Under the pieces are notes generated by a model. The model was given only the letters and a program-made list of their open reading frames with translations. It was not told the DNA's origin and did no database searches. From Gluconacetobacter diazotrophicus PA1 5 (lineage in GTDB: Bacteria > Pseudomonadota > Alphaproteobacteria > Acetobacterales > Acetobacteraceae): 64,000 bases of DNA. How positions within the stretch are numbered: position 1 is the first letter of the stretch; each line of letters begins with the position of its first letter. The DNA lies in assembly GCF_000021325.1 (NCBI RefSeq), contig NC_011365.1, positions 1,522,501 to 1,586,500 on the forward strand, in the 5' to 3' direction. This document shows, piece by piece, positions 27,836 to 37,100 of this stretch. Both the position numbers and the translations under genes were made by a program.

Positions 27836-28711
27836 TCAGCGGCCCGTCCCGGCTGTCCGCAGGCCGGGGGCGACGGCGTGATGGACGATTTCGACACAAT
27901 GCCGCAGGTCGCGGGCATCGATCTGCCCCGGTGCCGAGGGATGGTCCAGCATGCCGAAGGTCGCGGCCGAGCCGAAGATTTCACCCGCCAGGCGCGAGAC
28001 GACGCCGCTTCCGCCCATCGCCATGGTGATCAGCGGCCGGTCGGCCCAGCGTGTGCGCATTTCATACGTGGCGGCCAGCAGGCTGAGCACGTCCCCCGCG
28101 TCATGCGGCATGACCGCGAGCTTCAGGACATCCACGTCGCACTCCTGCATCCTGCGCATGCGCTCCACCAGGCGATGGGACGGACCGGTGCCGGCGAAGT
28201 CATGGGACGACAGGATGACGCGCACGCCCGCGGCCCGCGCCGCCGCGACGATGCGCCGCACGACGTCCCGGCCGCGATTGAATTCGACGTCGATCAGGTC
28301 CGGCAGCAGGTCGGCCTCCAGCACGTGGTCGTAGAAGGCGACATAGGCCTCGTCATCGATCGGGGTCGCGCCGCCCTCCGCCCCGGTGCGAAAGGTCACG
28401 ATCAGCCCGCGACGGTCCAGGATCGCCCGCAGGTCGCGGCACAGGGCGGTGACGCGCGCGCCGTGACCGTCATGCCCCGGGCGCGCGTCATGCCAGTGAT
28501 CGGCCCGGGCCTCGACCAGGTCCACCGCGTCGTGGCCGGCCAGGCGGCGGGCGGCGGCCCGGACCTCGTCCGCCCCGGCGGCGACGATCGGCACGATCAC
28601 CGCCGCGCGGCCGACGCCCAGCGTCACGCCCCGCACGGGCACGGCGCGCAGTTTCGGCCCCGGCGCCAAGGGTTCCGGTTCGTCCGGGGCGTGGTCCTTC
28701 GCGCTACGCAT
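27836..28711 (-). CDS. aroD: Type I 3-dehydroquinate dehydratase
   Basis: A 291-residue predicted type I dehydroquinase, which dehydrates 3-dehydroquinate to 3-dehydroshikimate by a Schiff base. Active-site blocks are visible: DLVEARADHW, the catalytic His in ILSSHDFAGT and the Schiff-base Lys in DVLKLAVMP, plus MAMGGSGVVSR near the end. The N-terminus is about 35 residues longer than the E. coli enzyme. It overlaps the upstream TIM-barrel gene by 8 bases, so the two are co-translated. Many acetic acid bacteria oxidise quinate via dehydroquinate in the periplasm. Whether this copy is biosynthetic or belongs to such a route is not decided by the sequence. Confidence 0.88.
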   Translation of the reverse strand: MRSAKDHAPDEPEPLAPGPKLRAVPVRGVTLGVGRAAVIVPIVAAGADEVRAAARRLAGHDAVDLVEARADHWHDARPGHDGHGARVTALCRDLRAILDRRGLIVTFRTGAEGGATPIDDEAYVAFYDHVLEADLLPDLIDVEFNRGRDVVRRIVAAARAAGVRVILSSHDFAGTGPSHRLVERMRRMQECDVDVLKLAVMPHDAGDVLSLLAATYEMRTRWADRPLITMAMGGSGVVSRLAGEIFGSAATFGMLDHPSAPGQIDARDLRHCVEIVHHAVAPGLRTAGTGR

Positions 28712-29504
28712 GGACCGTGCTCCCCGCCAACTGGTCCAGCAGGTGCGTGGTGGCACGGCGGACATGCAGGGCCACGGCCTCGGGCCCCTGTTCGCGGGTC
28801 ATGCGCTCCATCGGGACCGCGATCGCGACGGGGGTGCCGGGCGGAAGACGGGTCAGGATGCCGGCCAGGTCCAGCGCCCCCTCCCCGGGGGGCAGGCGTT
28901 CGGACCCGTTTCCCGCCTGCAGGCCGTCGGACAGGTGCACGAACGGCACCAGCCGGCGCGGCAGCGCCGACAGGGCGGCCAGCGTGCCGCCACTGTGCGC
29001 GACATGCAGCGTATCGACCAGCACGCCGCCATTGGGCGCCCCCGCCATGACCACCAGGTCCAGCGCCGCCTCCAGCGTGGACACCGCCGCCCCCGGGGCG
29101 AATCCCAGCACCACGCCCAGCCCGCGCGGGCGGGCCAGGGCGCACAGGGCGGCGAAGCGGTCGGCCATCCGGCCGCGATCGCGGTCGCAGGGCATGGCGA
29201 TCACGTAGCGCGCGCCCAGTTCCGCCCCGGCCGCCAGCAGCGGTTCCACGTCCGCGACGTCCAGGTCCGGCGTCAGGCATACGCATTCGATGTCGTGGAC
29301 CGCGATGCCCGTCTCCGCCGCCGCCCGGCGCGTCGCCTGCAGCATCGCCGGATCGTCCATCAGCGGATAGGCCGTTCCGCCCTCCGTCACGGAGGCCAGG
29401 CGCAGGCCCACGCCGCGATAGCCGGTCCGGGACGCGACACGGATCATGTCGGGGGGCGCCAGCGACAGGGTCGTCAGATGCGCCAGAATCAGGTCGTGGG
29501 TCAT
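28704..29504 (-). CDS. TIM-barrel sugar-isomerase/dehydratase-like protein
   Basis: A 266-residue xylose-isomerase-like TIM barrel (AP endonuclease 2 family), the fold of sugar epimerases and of 3-dehydroshikimate dehydratase. A perfect AGGAGG five bases before the ATG decides the start, although the frame is open far upstream. Candidate metal ligands include Asp in GVLVDTLHVAHSGG, His in FVHLSDG and Glu in IAVPMER. The beta-5 strand that normally carries a Glu ligand (LEF-type) reads VVLGFAP here, with Gly in its place. Coupled to aroD by overlap. It could act on a shikimate-pathway intermediate, but the altered ligand makes activity uncertain. Confidence 0.8.
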   Translation of the reverse strand: MTHDLILAHLTTLSLAPPDMIRVASRTGYRGVGLRLASVTEGGTAYPLMDDPAMLQATRRAAAETGIAVHDIECVCLTPDLDVADVEPLLAAGAELGARYVIAMPCDRDRGRMADRFAALCALARPRGLGVVLGFAPGAAVSTLEAALDLVVMAGAPNGGVLVDTLHVAHSGGTLAALSALPRRLVPFVHLSDGLQAGNGSERLPPGEGALDLAGILTRLPPGTPVAIAVPMERMTREQGPEAVALHVRRATTHLLDQLAGSTVHA

Positions 29505-29599
29505 GCAGCCTCCTGCGGTACTCAGAGGACTGCCGGGGGCGGCACCGGGGCAGCCTGCACTGACACCGAACGCCGCCGCCGGGTGCTGGTTGTTTTTTG

Positions 29600-31219
29600 C
29601 TATGGCCGGACGGGACGGATCGCCGCGGCCTGGATGTCGGGCGTGCAGCGCGCGTGGAACGCCGCGAAATTCCGTTCGAACCGCGCCGCGAGGTCCGACG
29701 CGGCATGGCGGTAGGCGTCCGGATCGGCCCAGGCCGCCGCCGGGTCCAGCAGCGCGGCGGGGATGCCGGGCACCCGGGCGGGAATGGACAGGCCGAAATG
29801 CGGCTCGACCTGGAAGGGGGCGTCGTCCAGCCGCCCGTCCAGCGCCGCGTTGACCAGGGCCCGTGTATGCGCGAGCGAGATCCGGTCCCCCACGCCGTAC
29901 GGGCCGCCGGTCCAGCCGGTATTGACCAGCCAGCACGTGACCGGCACGCGCGCCAGGCAGGCCGCCAGCCGGTCGCCGTACAGTTCCGGCGGGCGGGGTA
30001 GGAACGGCGCGCCGAAGCAGGCGCTGAACGTCGCCTGCGGCTCCTTCCCCAGCCCCTTTTCGGTGCCGGCGATCCGTGCTGTGTAGCCCGACAGGAAATG
30101 ATAGACCGCCTGCGCCGGCGTCAGCCGCGCGATCGGCGGCAGCACGCCGAACGCGTCGGCCGTCAGCATCACCACATGGCGCGGCAGCCCGCCCTGCCCG
30201 TCCGCGCTGGCATTGGCGACGAAATCGATCGGGTAGCAGGCCCGCGTGTTTTCCGTCAGGCTGCCGTCCGCGAAATCCGGCACGCCGTGCGCGTCGGCCA
30301 CCACGTTTTCCAGCACCGCGCCGAAGTGCCGCGATGCGTCCCAGATTTCCGGTTCGGCCGCCTGCCGCAACCCGATCACCTTGGCGTAGCAGCCCCCTTC
30401 GATATTGAAGACGCCCCGGCCCGACCAGCCATGTTCGTCATCGCCGATCAGGTGCCGCGACGCATCGGACGACAGCGTGGTCTTGCCGGTGCCCGACAGG
30501 CCGAAGAACAGCGCCACGTCGCCATCCGGCCCGATATTGGCCGAACAATGCATCGGCATCACGTCCTGGTCCGGCAGCAGCCAGTTCATGACCGTGAAGA
30601 TCGATTTCTTGATCTCGCCCGCGTACCCGGTGCCGGCGATCACGATCAGGCGCTGTTCCAGCGACAGGATGACGCCCGTGCTGCTGCGCACCCCGTGCAC
30701 CGCCGGGTCCAGGTCCAGTTCGGGCGCGTGCAGGATCACGTAATCCGGCTGGAATCCCGGCAGGTCGGCCGCCGGGGGGCGGATGAACATGTTGCGCGCG
30801 AACAGGGCGTGCCATGCCGAGGTCGTGACCAGCCGGATGCGGATGCGATGGGCCGGGTCGGCGCCGGCATACAGGTCCTGGGTGAACAGTTCCTGCCCTT
30901 CCAGGTATCCGCGCGCATGGTCGCAGACGCGCTGGAACGCGGCGACCGGCAGGGGCATGTTGATGTCGCCCCACCAGATGCCGGCGCGCGTCGCCGGTTC
31001 GTCGACGATGAATTTGTCCTGCGCCGACCGGCCGGTATGCACCCCCGTCCGTACCATCAGCGCCCCGCCGGCGGACAGGCTGCCCTCGCCCCGGCGGATC
31101 GCGCATTCGGTCAGTTCGGGGGCATGGAGGTTGGCATGGACCGGGCCGGCATGACGCAGGCCGGTTCCCGCCAGGACGCTGTCGGAACCCGCAGGCCGGA
31201 AACCGTTCTTGTTCTTCAT
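29600..31219 (-). CDS. pckA: Phosphoenolpyruvate carboxykinase (ATP)
   Basis: A 539-residue ATP-dependent PEP carboxykinase converting oxaloacetate to PEP and CO2, the entry to gluconeogenesis. The kinase P-loop is at residues 240-250 (GLSGTGKTTLS), followed by IGDDEHGW (258-265) and, upstream, GEIKKSIFTVMNW with the conserved Lys pair. Length is normal. The start at 31219 is chosen because GGAA lies just upstream and MKNKNGFRPAG begins family-like sequence. The 295 bases before it to the divergent sugar porter contain promoter-like AT-rich DNA but no gene. Gluconeogenesis matters for growth on organic acids and ethanol. Confidence 0.97.
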   Translation of the reverse strand: MKNKNGFRPAGSDSVLAGTGLRHAGPVHANLHAPELTECAIRRGEGSLSAGGALMVRTGVHTGRSAQDKFIVDEPATRAGIWWGDINMPLPVAAFQRVCDHARGYLEGQELFTQDLYAGADPAHRIRIRLVTTSAWHALFARNMFIRPPAADLPGFQPDYVILHAPELDLDPAVHGVRSSTGVILSLEQRLIVIAGTGYAGEIKKSIFTVMNWLLPDQDVMPMHCSANIGPDGDVALFFGLSGTGKTTLSSDASRHLIGDDEHGWSGRGVFNIEGGCYAKVIGLRQAAEPEIWDASRHFGAVLENVVADAHGVPDFADGSLTENTRACYPIDFVANASADGQGGLPRHVVMLTADAFGVLPPIARLTPAQAVYHFLSGYTARIAGTEKGLGKEPQATFSACFGAPFLPRPPELYGDRLAACLARVPVTCWLVNTGWTGGPYGVGDRISLAHTRALVNAALDGRLDDAPFQVEPHFGLSIPARVPGIPAALLDPAAAWADPDAYRHAASDLAARFERNFAAFHARCTPDIQAAAIRPVRP

Positions 31220-31479
31220 TCTTTCCGCTTCCTGAATATGGCGTGACCCGCAGCATAGCAGCGCCCTGTCCGTCACCCCACGGCTATTGTCGCAAATTCC
31301 TTATGTATTCTAACGGTTTCCGACATGCCTATATCGGCCAGTGGCGTCGATTTTCCGTATCGTTTGCATGGCGTTAAGCGCCCGACGGGCCGTGCAAAAG
31401 GTTCCACCCGAAACATTCATGATGTCATCACAAAATTGTTCATCACCTGCGATGCGATCCTGACACAGTCCTTTAGCGT

Positions 31480-31508
31480 TTGATTTTCATCCATATCTTT
31501 TATACGAT
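31480..31508 (+). promoter_or_regulatory. Candidate promoter directly abutting the sugar porter start
   Basis: TTGATT (31480-31485) and TACGAT (31503-31508) are spaced by 17 bases. The predicted transcription start would fall at or next to the ATG at 31515, and no ribosome-binding sequence precedes that ATG, so the mRNA could be leaderless. Each element matches consensus at only 4 of 6 positions. Confidence 0.3.
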
Positions 31509-31514
31509 AAGCTA

Positions 31515-32873
31515 ATGAATGAAAAAGAACGGCCGGAAGCCAACCTCATCATCGACGTCATTGCCGGAATCTCGGCTGCCGGCGGGTTATTGTTCGGATA
31601 CGACACCGGCATTATTTCCGCCGCGTTGTTACAGATCGCGCCGCAGTTCCATCTGGGTATCGGCGGGCAGCAGATCGTCACGTCCGCCATCATCGCGGGG
31701 GCGCTGCTGGGGTGCCTGGGGGCGGCGCCGCTGTCCGACCGGGGCGGACGGCGGCGCACGGTGATGCTGGCCGCGACGGTGTTCATCATCGGCACCGCCA
31801 TGGCCTCGCTGGCCGGCAGCGTGTGGATGCTGACGCTGGCGCGCTTCGTGTTGGGCCTGGCGGTGGGGGCGGCATCGCAGATCGTGCCGCTCTATATCTC
31901 GGAACTGGCGCCGGCGCGGCGGCGCGGCCGCCTGGTGGGGATGTTCCAGCTTGCGGTGGTGTCGGGGGTCCTCGTCTCGTTCATCGTGGGCTACCTGCTG
32001 CGCCACGACAGTTGGCGGGTCATGTTCGGCCTGGGCGCCATTCCGGCCGTCATCCTGCTGCTGGGCATGGCGTTCCTGCCCAACAGCCCGCGCTGGCTGG
32101 CGATGCGCGGCGATTTCGAGGGGGCCCGGGTCGTGCTGCGCCGGGTGCGCGGCAACCATCATGTGGCCGAGCGCGAATTGCAGGATATCATCGACGCCCA
32201 TGACAGGCAGGCCCCGTGGTCCGAACTGGCCAAGCCATGGGTGCGGCCGGCGCTGGTGGCGTCGATCGGCATCGGCCTGCTGTGCCAGTTGAGCGGCATC
32301 AACGCCGTGCTCTATTATGCGCCCACCATCTTCTCGGGCGCGGGGTTCGGCGAGGGATCGGCCCTGCTGACCTCGGTCGCCGTGGGGGTCGCGATGATCG
32401 TGGCGACCCTGTTCGGCAGTTGGGCCGTCGAGGCGATCGGCCGGCGCACCCTGATGCTGTGGATGCTGCCCGGGGCCAGCGTGGCGCTGTTCATCCTGGC
32501 GAGCCTGTTCCATGCCGGGCAGCCCACCGGGCTGCAGGCCTGGGCGATGGTCGCGTCCCTGCTGGCCTATGCCATCCTGAATGTCGGCAGCCTGTCGGTC
32601 ACGATCTGGATCGTGGGGGCCGAGATCTATCCGCTGTCGGTCCGGGGCAAGGGCATGAGCCTGGTCGCCGCGTCGCACTGGGGGGCGGACCTGCTGATTT
32701 CTCTGACCACCCTGTCGATGGTCCAGGCCTTCGGCGCCGGGGGGACCTTCATGCTGTTCGGGGTGGTCAACGCCCTGGCCTTCCTGTTCGTCCTGCGCTA
32801 CGTCCCCGAAACACGCGGACGGTCCCTGGAGGAAATCGAGGCCAGCCTGCGCGACGGCACGTTCGTCCGATAG
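31515..32873 (+). CDS. Sugar:proton symporter, MFS sugar porter family
   Basis: A 452-residue, 12-segment inner-membrane transporter of the GalP/XylE/AraE group. Family motifs are present: GYDTGIISAAL after the first segment, DRGGRRRTVM in loop 2-3, PNSPRWLAMRG after segment 6 (family PESPRWL), QLSGINAVLYYAPTI in segment 7 and PETRGRSLEEIE at the C-terminal end. The substrate is a hexose or pentose, but specificity is not deducible. There is no ribosome-binding site before the ATG. A class I aminotransferase follows after 85 bases on the same strand. Confidence 0.95.
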   Translation: MNEKERPEANLIIDVIAGISAAGGLLFGYDTGIISAALLQIAPQFHLGIGGQQIVTSAIIAGALLGCLGAAPLSDRGGRRRTVMLAATVFIIGTAMASLAGSVWMLTLARFVLGLAVGAASQIVPLYISELAPARRRGRLVGMFQLAVVSGVLVSFIVGYLLRHDSWRVMFGLGAIPAVILLLGMAFLPNSPRWLAMRGDFEGARVVLRRVRGNHHVAERELQDIIDAHDRQAPWSELAKPWVRPALVASIGIGLLCQLSGINAVLYYAPTIFSGAGFGEGSALLTSVAVGVAMIVATLFGSWAVEAIGRRTLMLWMLPGASVALFILASLFHAGQPTGLQAWAMVASLLAYAILNVGSLSVTIWIVGAEIYPLSVRGKGMSLVAASHWGADLLISLTTLSMVQAFGAGGTFMLFGVVNALAFLFVLRYVPETRGRSLEEIEASLRDGTFVR

Positions 32874-32958
32874 GGTTCCGGGGGCAAACCTTGTCGGCGG
32901 GGCCGGCCGCGATTATCCCGGATGCACGCCCCTTCGCCATCATCTGGACTGTCCCGAC

Positions 32959-34104
32959 ATGACCGTACCCCGGATCGACCCGTTCCATGCCGTCGGCCTG
33001 AGCACGCTTGCGCATCGCATGGCGGCCGAGGGGCGCAGCATCGTGCACATGGAATTCGGCCAGCCCTCGACCGGCGCGCCGAAGGCCGCGATCGCCGAGG
33101 CCCATCGCATCCTGGACAGCGACGGCATGGGATATTGGGAGAGCACGCCGCTGAAGGCGCGCATCGCCCGGCATTATCGGGACAGCTACGACGTCAGCGT
33201 CGAGCCGGAACAGATCTGGCTGACCTGCGGGGCGTCGCCGGCCTTCGTCCTGGCACTGAATTGCTGCTTCGCGCCCGGCGCGCGGATCGCGCTGGCCCGC
33301 CCGGGCTATGTCGCCTATCGCAACACGCTGCGCGCGCTGTATCTGGAACCGGTGGAAATCGCCTGCGGCCCGGCCGAACGGTTCCAGCTCTCGGCCGCCG
33401 CCATCGCGGCGCTGGACCCGCCGCCCGACGGCGTGATCCTGGCCAGCCCCGCCAACCCGACCGGCACGATCCTTTCCACCGAGGAAATGCAGGCCATCGT
33501 CGCGCTGTGCCGCGCGCGCGGCATCCGGATCATCTCGGACGAGATCTATCACGGGCTGAGCTATATCGGACCGGTGCGCTCGGTCCTGCAGGACGACCCC
33601 GACGCGCTGGTGGTCAACAGCTTCTCGAAATATTTCAGCATGGCGGGCTGGCGGCTGGGCTGGCTGGTGGTGCCCCCCGCGCTGGTCGAGGCTGCGCAGA
33701 CGCGGGTGGGCAACATGTTCCTGACCCCGCCCTCGCTCAGCCAGCATGCCGGGCTGGTCGCCTTCGACTGCCGCGAGGAGCTGGAGGGCCATGTCCGCAT
33801 GTACCGCCACAATCGCGACCTGATGCTGGAGCATCTGCCCGCGCTGGGGCTGTCGCGGATCGCGCCGCCGGACGGGGCGTTCTATATCTACGCCGATATC
33901 GGGCACCTGACCGACGACAGCCTGGCCTTCTGCGCCCGGCTGCTGGCCGAAACCGGGGTGGCGACCGCACCGGGGCTGGATTTCGACCCGATGGAGGGCC
34001 ACCGTTTCATGCGCTTCAGCTTCGCGGTCTCGACCGACCGGCTGGAGGAGGCATTGCGACGCATGACGCCCTGGTTCGCCCGCGCGCGCGACGCCGCGCG
34101 ATAG
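32959..34104 (+). CDS. PLP-dependent class I/II aminotransferase
   Basis: A 381-residue fold-type I aminotransferase, acting on an amino acid and a 2-oxo acid in the cytosol. PLP-site blocks: LTCGASPAFVLAL, the SPANPTGT loop, the cofactor Asp in ISDEIYHGLSY, the Schiff-base Lys in NSFSKYFSMAGWRLGW (about residue 224) and the carboxylate-binding Arg in FMRFSFA. It resembles aspartate/aromatic-type aminotransferases of the AspC/PatA kind, and the substrate cannot be fixed. It follows the sugar porter and is convergent with the permease-hexosaminidase fusion (19 bases between stops). Confidence 0.92.
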   Translation: MTVPRIDPFHAVGLSTLAHRMAAEGRSIVHMEFGQPSTGAPKAAIAEAHRILDSDGMGYWESTPLKARIARHYRDSYDVSVEPEQIWLTCGASPAFVLALNCCFAPGARIALARPGYVAYRNTLRALYLEPVEIACGPAERFQLSAAAIAALDPPPDGVILASPANPTGTILSTEEMQAIVALCRARGIRIISDEIYHGLSYIGPVRSVLQDDPDALVVNSFSKYFSMAGWRLGWLVVPPALVEAAQTRVGNMFLTPPSLSQHAGLVAFDCREELEGHVRMYRHNRDLMLEHLPALGLSRIAPPDGAFYIYADIGHLTDDSLAFCARLLAETGVATAPGLDFDPMEGHRFMRFSFAVSTDRLEEALRRMTPWFARARDAAR

Positions 34105-34123
34105 GGCAGACCAGGGGCCGCTG

Positions 34124-37100
34124 CTACCCCATCAGGGACCTGATCCCGGGCAGGATCGCCACCAGCAGCCCGGCGGGCGGCGGTTTCACGCCGTGGGTCC
34201 GCACCACGCCGGCAAACGACTCGACCACCGCCTGGTCGGCTGCGATCCGTGCCACGGCATCGCGCCGCTGCGCGTCGTCCAGGGGGCCGGACAGGGCGGC
34301 CAGCCCGATGCGGGCCAGGGCCGCGATGTCCCGCGCCACCGGCAGGCCCTGTTCCAGCGCGCCCACGCCCTGCGCGACCGTGGCGAAGCGATCCCCGCAC
34401 GCGGCCCACGCGCCGAGTTGCGCCCGCAACGCCTCCGCCACGCCGCGATCCCCGGCGGCGAAGCGCGCGGCCAGCGCGTTGAACCGCATCGCGGCGATGG
34501 GGTCGGGGGATGCGATTTCCGCCAGTTCGTCGAACCGCACCTGGCCGCTGCGCCGGACGAAGCTGTTCAGGGCGTAATTGCGCACCGGCATCACGGCACC
34601 CATCAGGCAGGCGACCGCCCCGGGATCGGCGGGCGCCATGCGGGCCTGCATCCGATAGGCGTTCGCCCGCGCCTGCAGGCCGGTCACCTCCAGGCGGTTC
34701 GCCACCTCCGCCAGGCGACGGTCCATGTCATCGACATCGCGGGTCTGCGGCTGCGACCAGAACCGCTCGGCTATGGCGGCGGCGCGCGGCCACAGGCGCG
34801 CATCCAGCGTTTCGTCCGTGACCAGTTCGCTCCACAGCGGGGCCTCGCCGCCCAGCACCAGCTTCTTCTGCGCGGCGTCCAGCGGCGGCAGGGCGGGGTC
34901 GAGCGTGAAGGCGTCCACCAGGGGGCCCATCGTCACGCGCTTGATATCGGCCTGCGCGCGGGTCAGGCCGCTGGCCTGCACGTCCAGCGGATCGACCCGG
35001 TAATGCTGCTCCGCCGGGTTCAGCAGGTCGAGATAATAGCCGGCCGAGACCACGACCGGGTGGCCCGCCCGGGTGGCGGTGCCGATGAATTTGGACGACC
35101 GCCAGGCCTCGACCACCACGCTTTTGGGAATCGGGGCCGCGCTGACCTCGTCCCAGCCCACCATGATCTTGCCCTGGCGGGCCAGCACGGATTGCACCCG
35201 CGCGGTAAAGGCCGCCTGCAGCGACGCGGTGTCCGCGAAGCCGTGGGCCTTCATGAACGCCGTAATCTTCGGATTGCGGGTCCATTGTTCGGCCTGCACC
35301 TCATCGCCGCCGGCATGGAAATAGCGATCCGGGAACAGGCGCCCCATTTCGCCGTATAGCTGCGTGACGAAGTGCAGCGTGGCATCCAGCGTCGGGTTCA
35401 GCGCCGCGTCGTCGGGGTCCGCCATGGCCGGATCGACCGGCTGGGCCGCCAGCGCGGGATAGGCCAGCAGGATGGCCAGCGCGTGGCCGGGCGTGTCGAA
35501 TTCCGGCATGATGCGCACGCCGCGATCGGCGGCGTAGGCGACCAGGTCGCGGATCTGGGCCTGGGTATAGAACTGGCCATGCGACCCCTGCCGCTGCAGG
35601 CCTGGGAACAGCCGGCTTTCGACCCGAAATCCCTGGGAATCGCCCAGATGCAGGTGCAGCACGTTCAGCTTCACCTGTTCCATCGCGTCGATCTGCCGAT
35701 GCAGGGTCTCGATGCGCATGAAGTGGCGCGAGACGTCGATCATGATGCCGCGCCAGGGAAAGCGCGGCCGGTCGTCGATATCGGCCTGCATCAGCACCGG
35801 GCCCTGCGGCCCCTGCGCCGCCAGTTGCGCCAGGGTGGCGAACCCGTCCAGCACCCCGGCGGGACCGGCGGCGTCCAGCGTGATGCCGTCCGGACGGACG
35901 GCCAGGTGGTACTGCTCCTTCTCGCCCAGGGCGAGGAAGGACGGATCGGCCCCGTAGCGGACCCGCAGCATCGCGGCCCCCGCCGCGTGGTCGTCGGCCG
36001 GCAGCACCCGGCCGGCCAGCCGGTCCAGGCGTGCCCTCAGCCGATCGGCCGCGCGGCGCAGCAGGGGTGTCGGCGCATGGTCCCACTGCACGGCCAGGCC
36101 GTTGGCCAGGGACAGGGTCTGGCCGGAATAATGCGCCGAGGCGGGCAGCGGCATCAGCGCCGGGGCCGCCGCCCGCGCCTGCCCCGCCGGCAGCGCCACG
36201 GCCAGCACCGCGCCCAGCGCCGCGGCCGCCACGCCGCCCGCCATGCCGCCACCGGCCCCCGGACCGGCAATCGCCGTCCGCCGCCGCATCAGGCCGACAT
36301 AGGCCAGGATCACCAGATAGGACGGGGCCGCGACCAGCACGAAGGCGGCGTGCGCCCCGCGGGTCTGCGCCAGATGCACGAAGACCTGCGGCAGCACCGC
36401 CCCGCCCGAGAACGCCATCACCAGAAGCGCCGCCGCGCGGTCGGCATGCCGGTCCATCATGCGCATGACCACCGGAAACAGCGCCGGCATGATCATGGCG
36501 TTGGCAAAGCCGAGCAGCGCCACGCACAGGACCGAGACCAGCCCGCTGCTGACCCACGCCGCCCCGCACAGCACCAGCCCCAGCCCGCAGGACAGACCCA
36601 TGTACTGCAGTTGCGAGACCAGGCGCGGCACCACGGCCATGCCCGCCAGGTAGCCCGCCATCATCGCCGCCAGGGTCAGGGCGGTGAAATATTTGGTGAC
36701 GTCCAGCGACAGGCCGAATCCGCGCCCGTACATCCCGATCGCGTCGCCGGCCATGACCTCTACCCCGACATAGAGGAACGTGCTGAACACGCCCAGGCAC
36801 AGCAGGGGAACGCCGCCCCGCGCCGGCCCCTCCGCATGGCCGGCCGCGTCGGCCGTGTCCTCCCGGCCGATGGCGATGGATGGCAGGCGCGCGCGCAGGA
36901 TCCATACCGCCAACCCCAGCAGCAGCACCGCCATGGCCAGATAGGGCGCATGCACCGCATGGGTGAAACGGGCGAGGACGGCGTCACGCGCCGCCGCCGA
37001 CGGCGCGGCGCGGACCTGCGCCGCGATGCCGCCGATATCGCGCATGACCAGCCCGGCGAACACCAGCGGGGCGACGATGCCCGCGCACTTGTTCGCCGTG

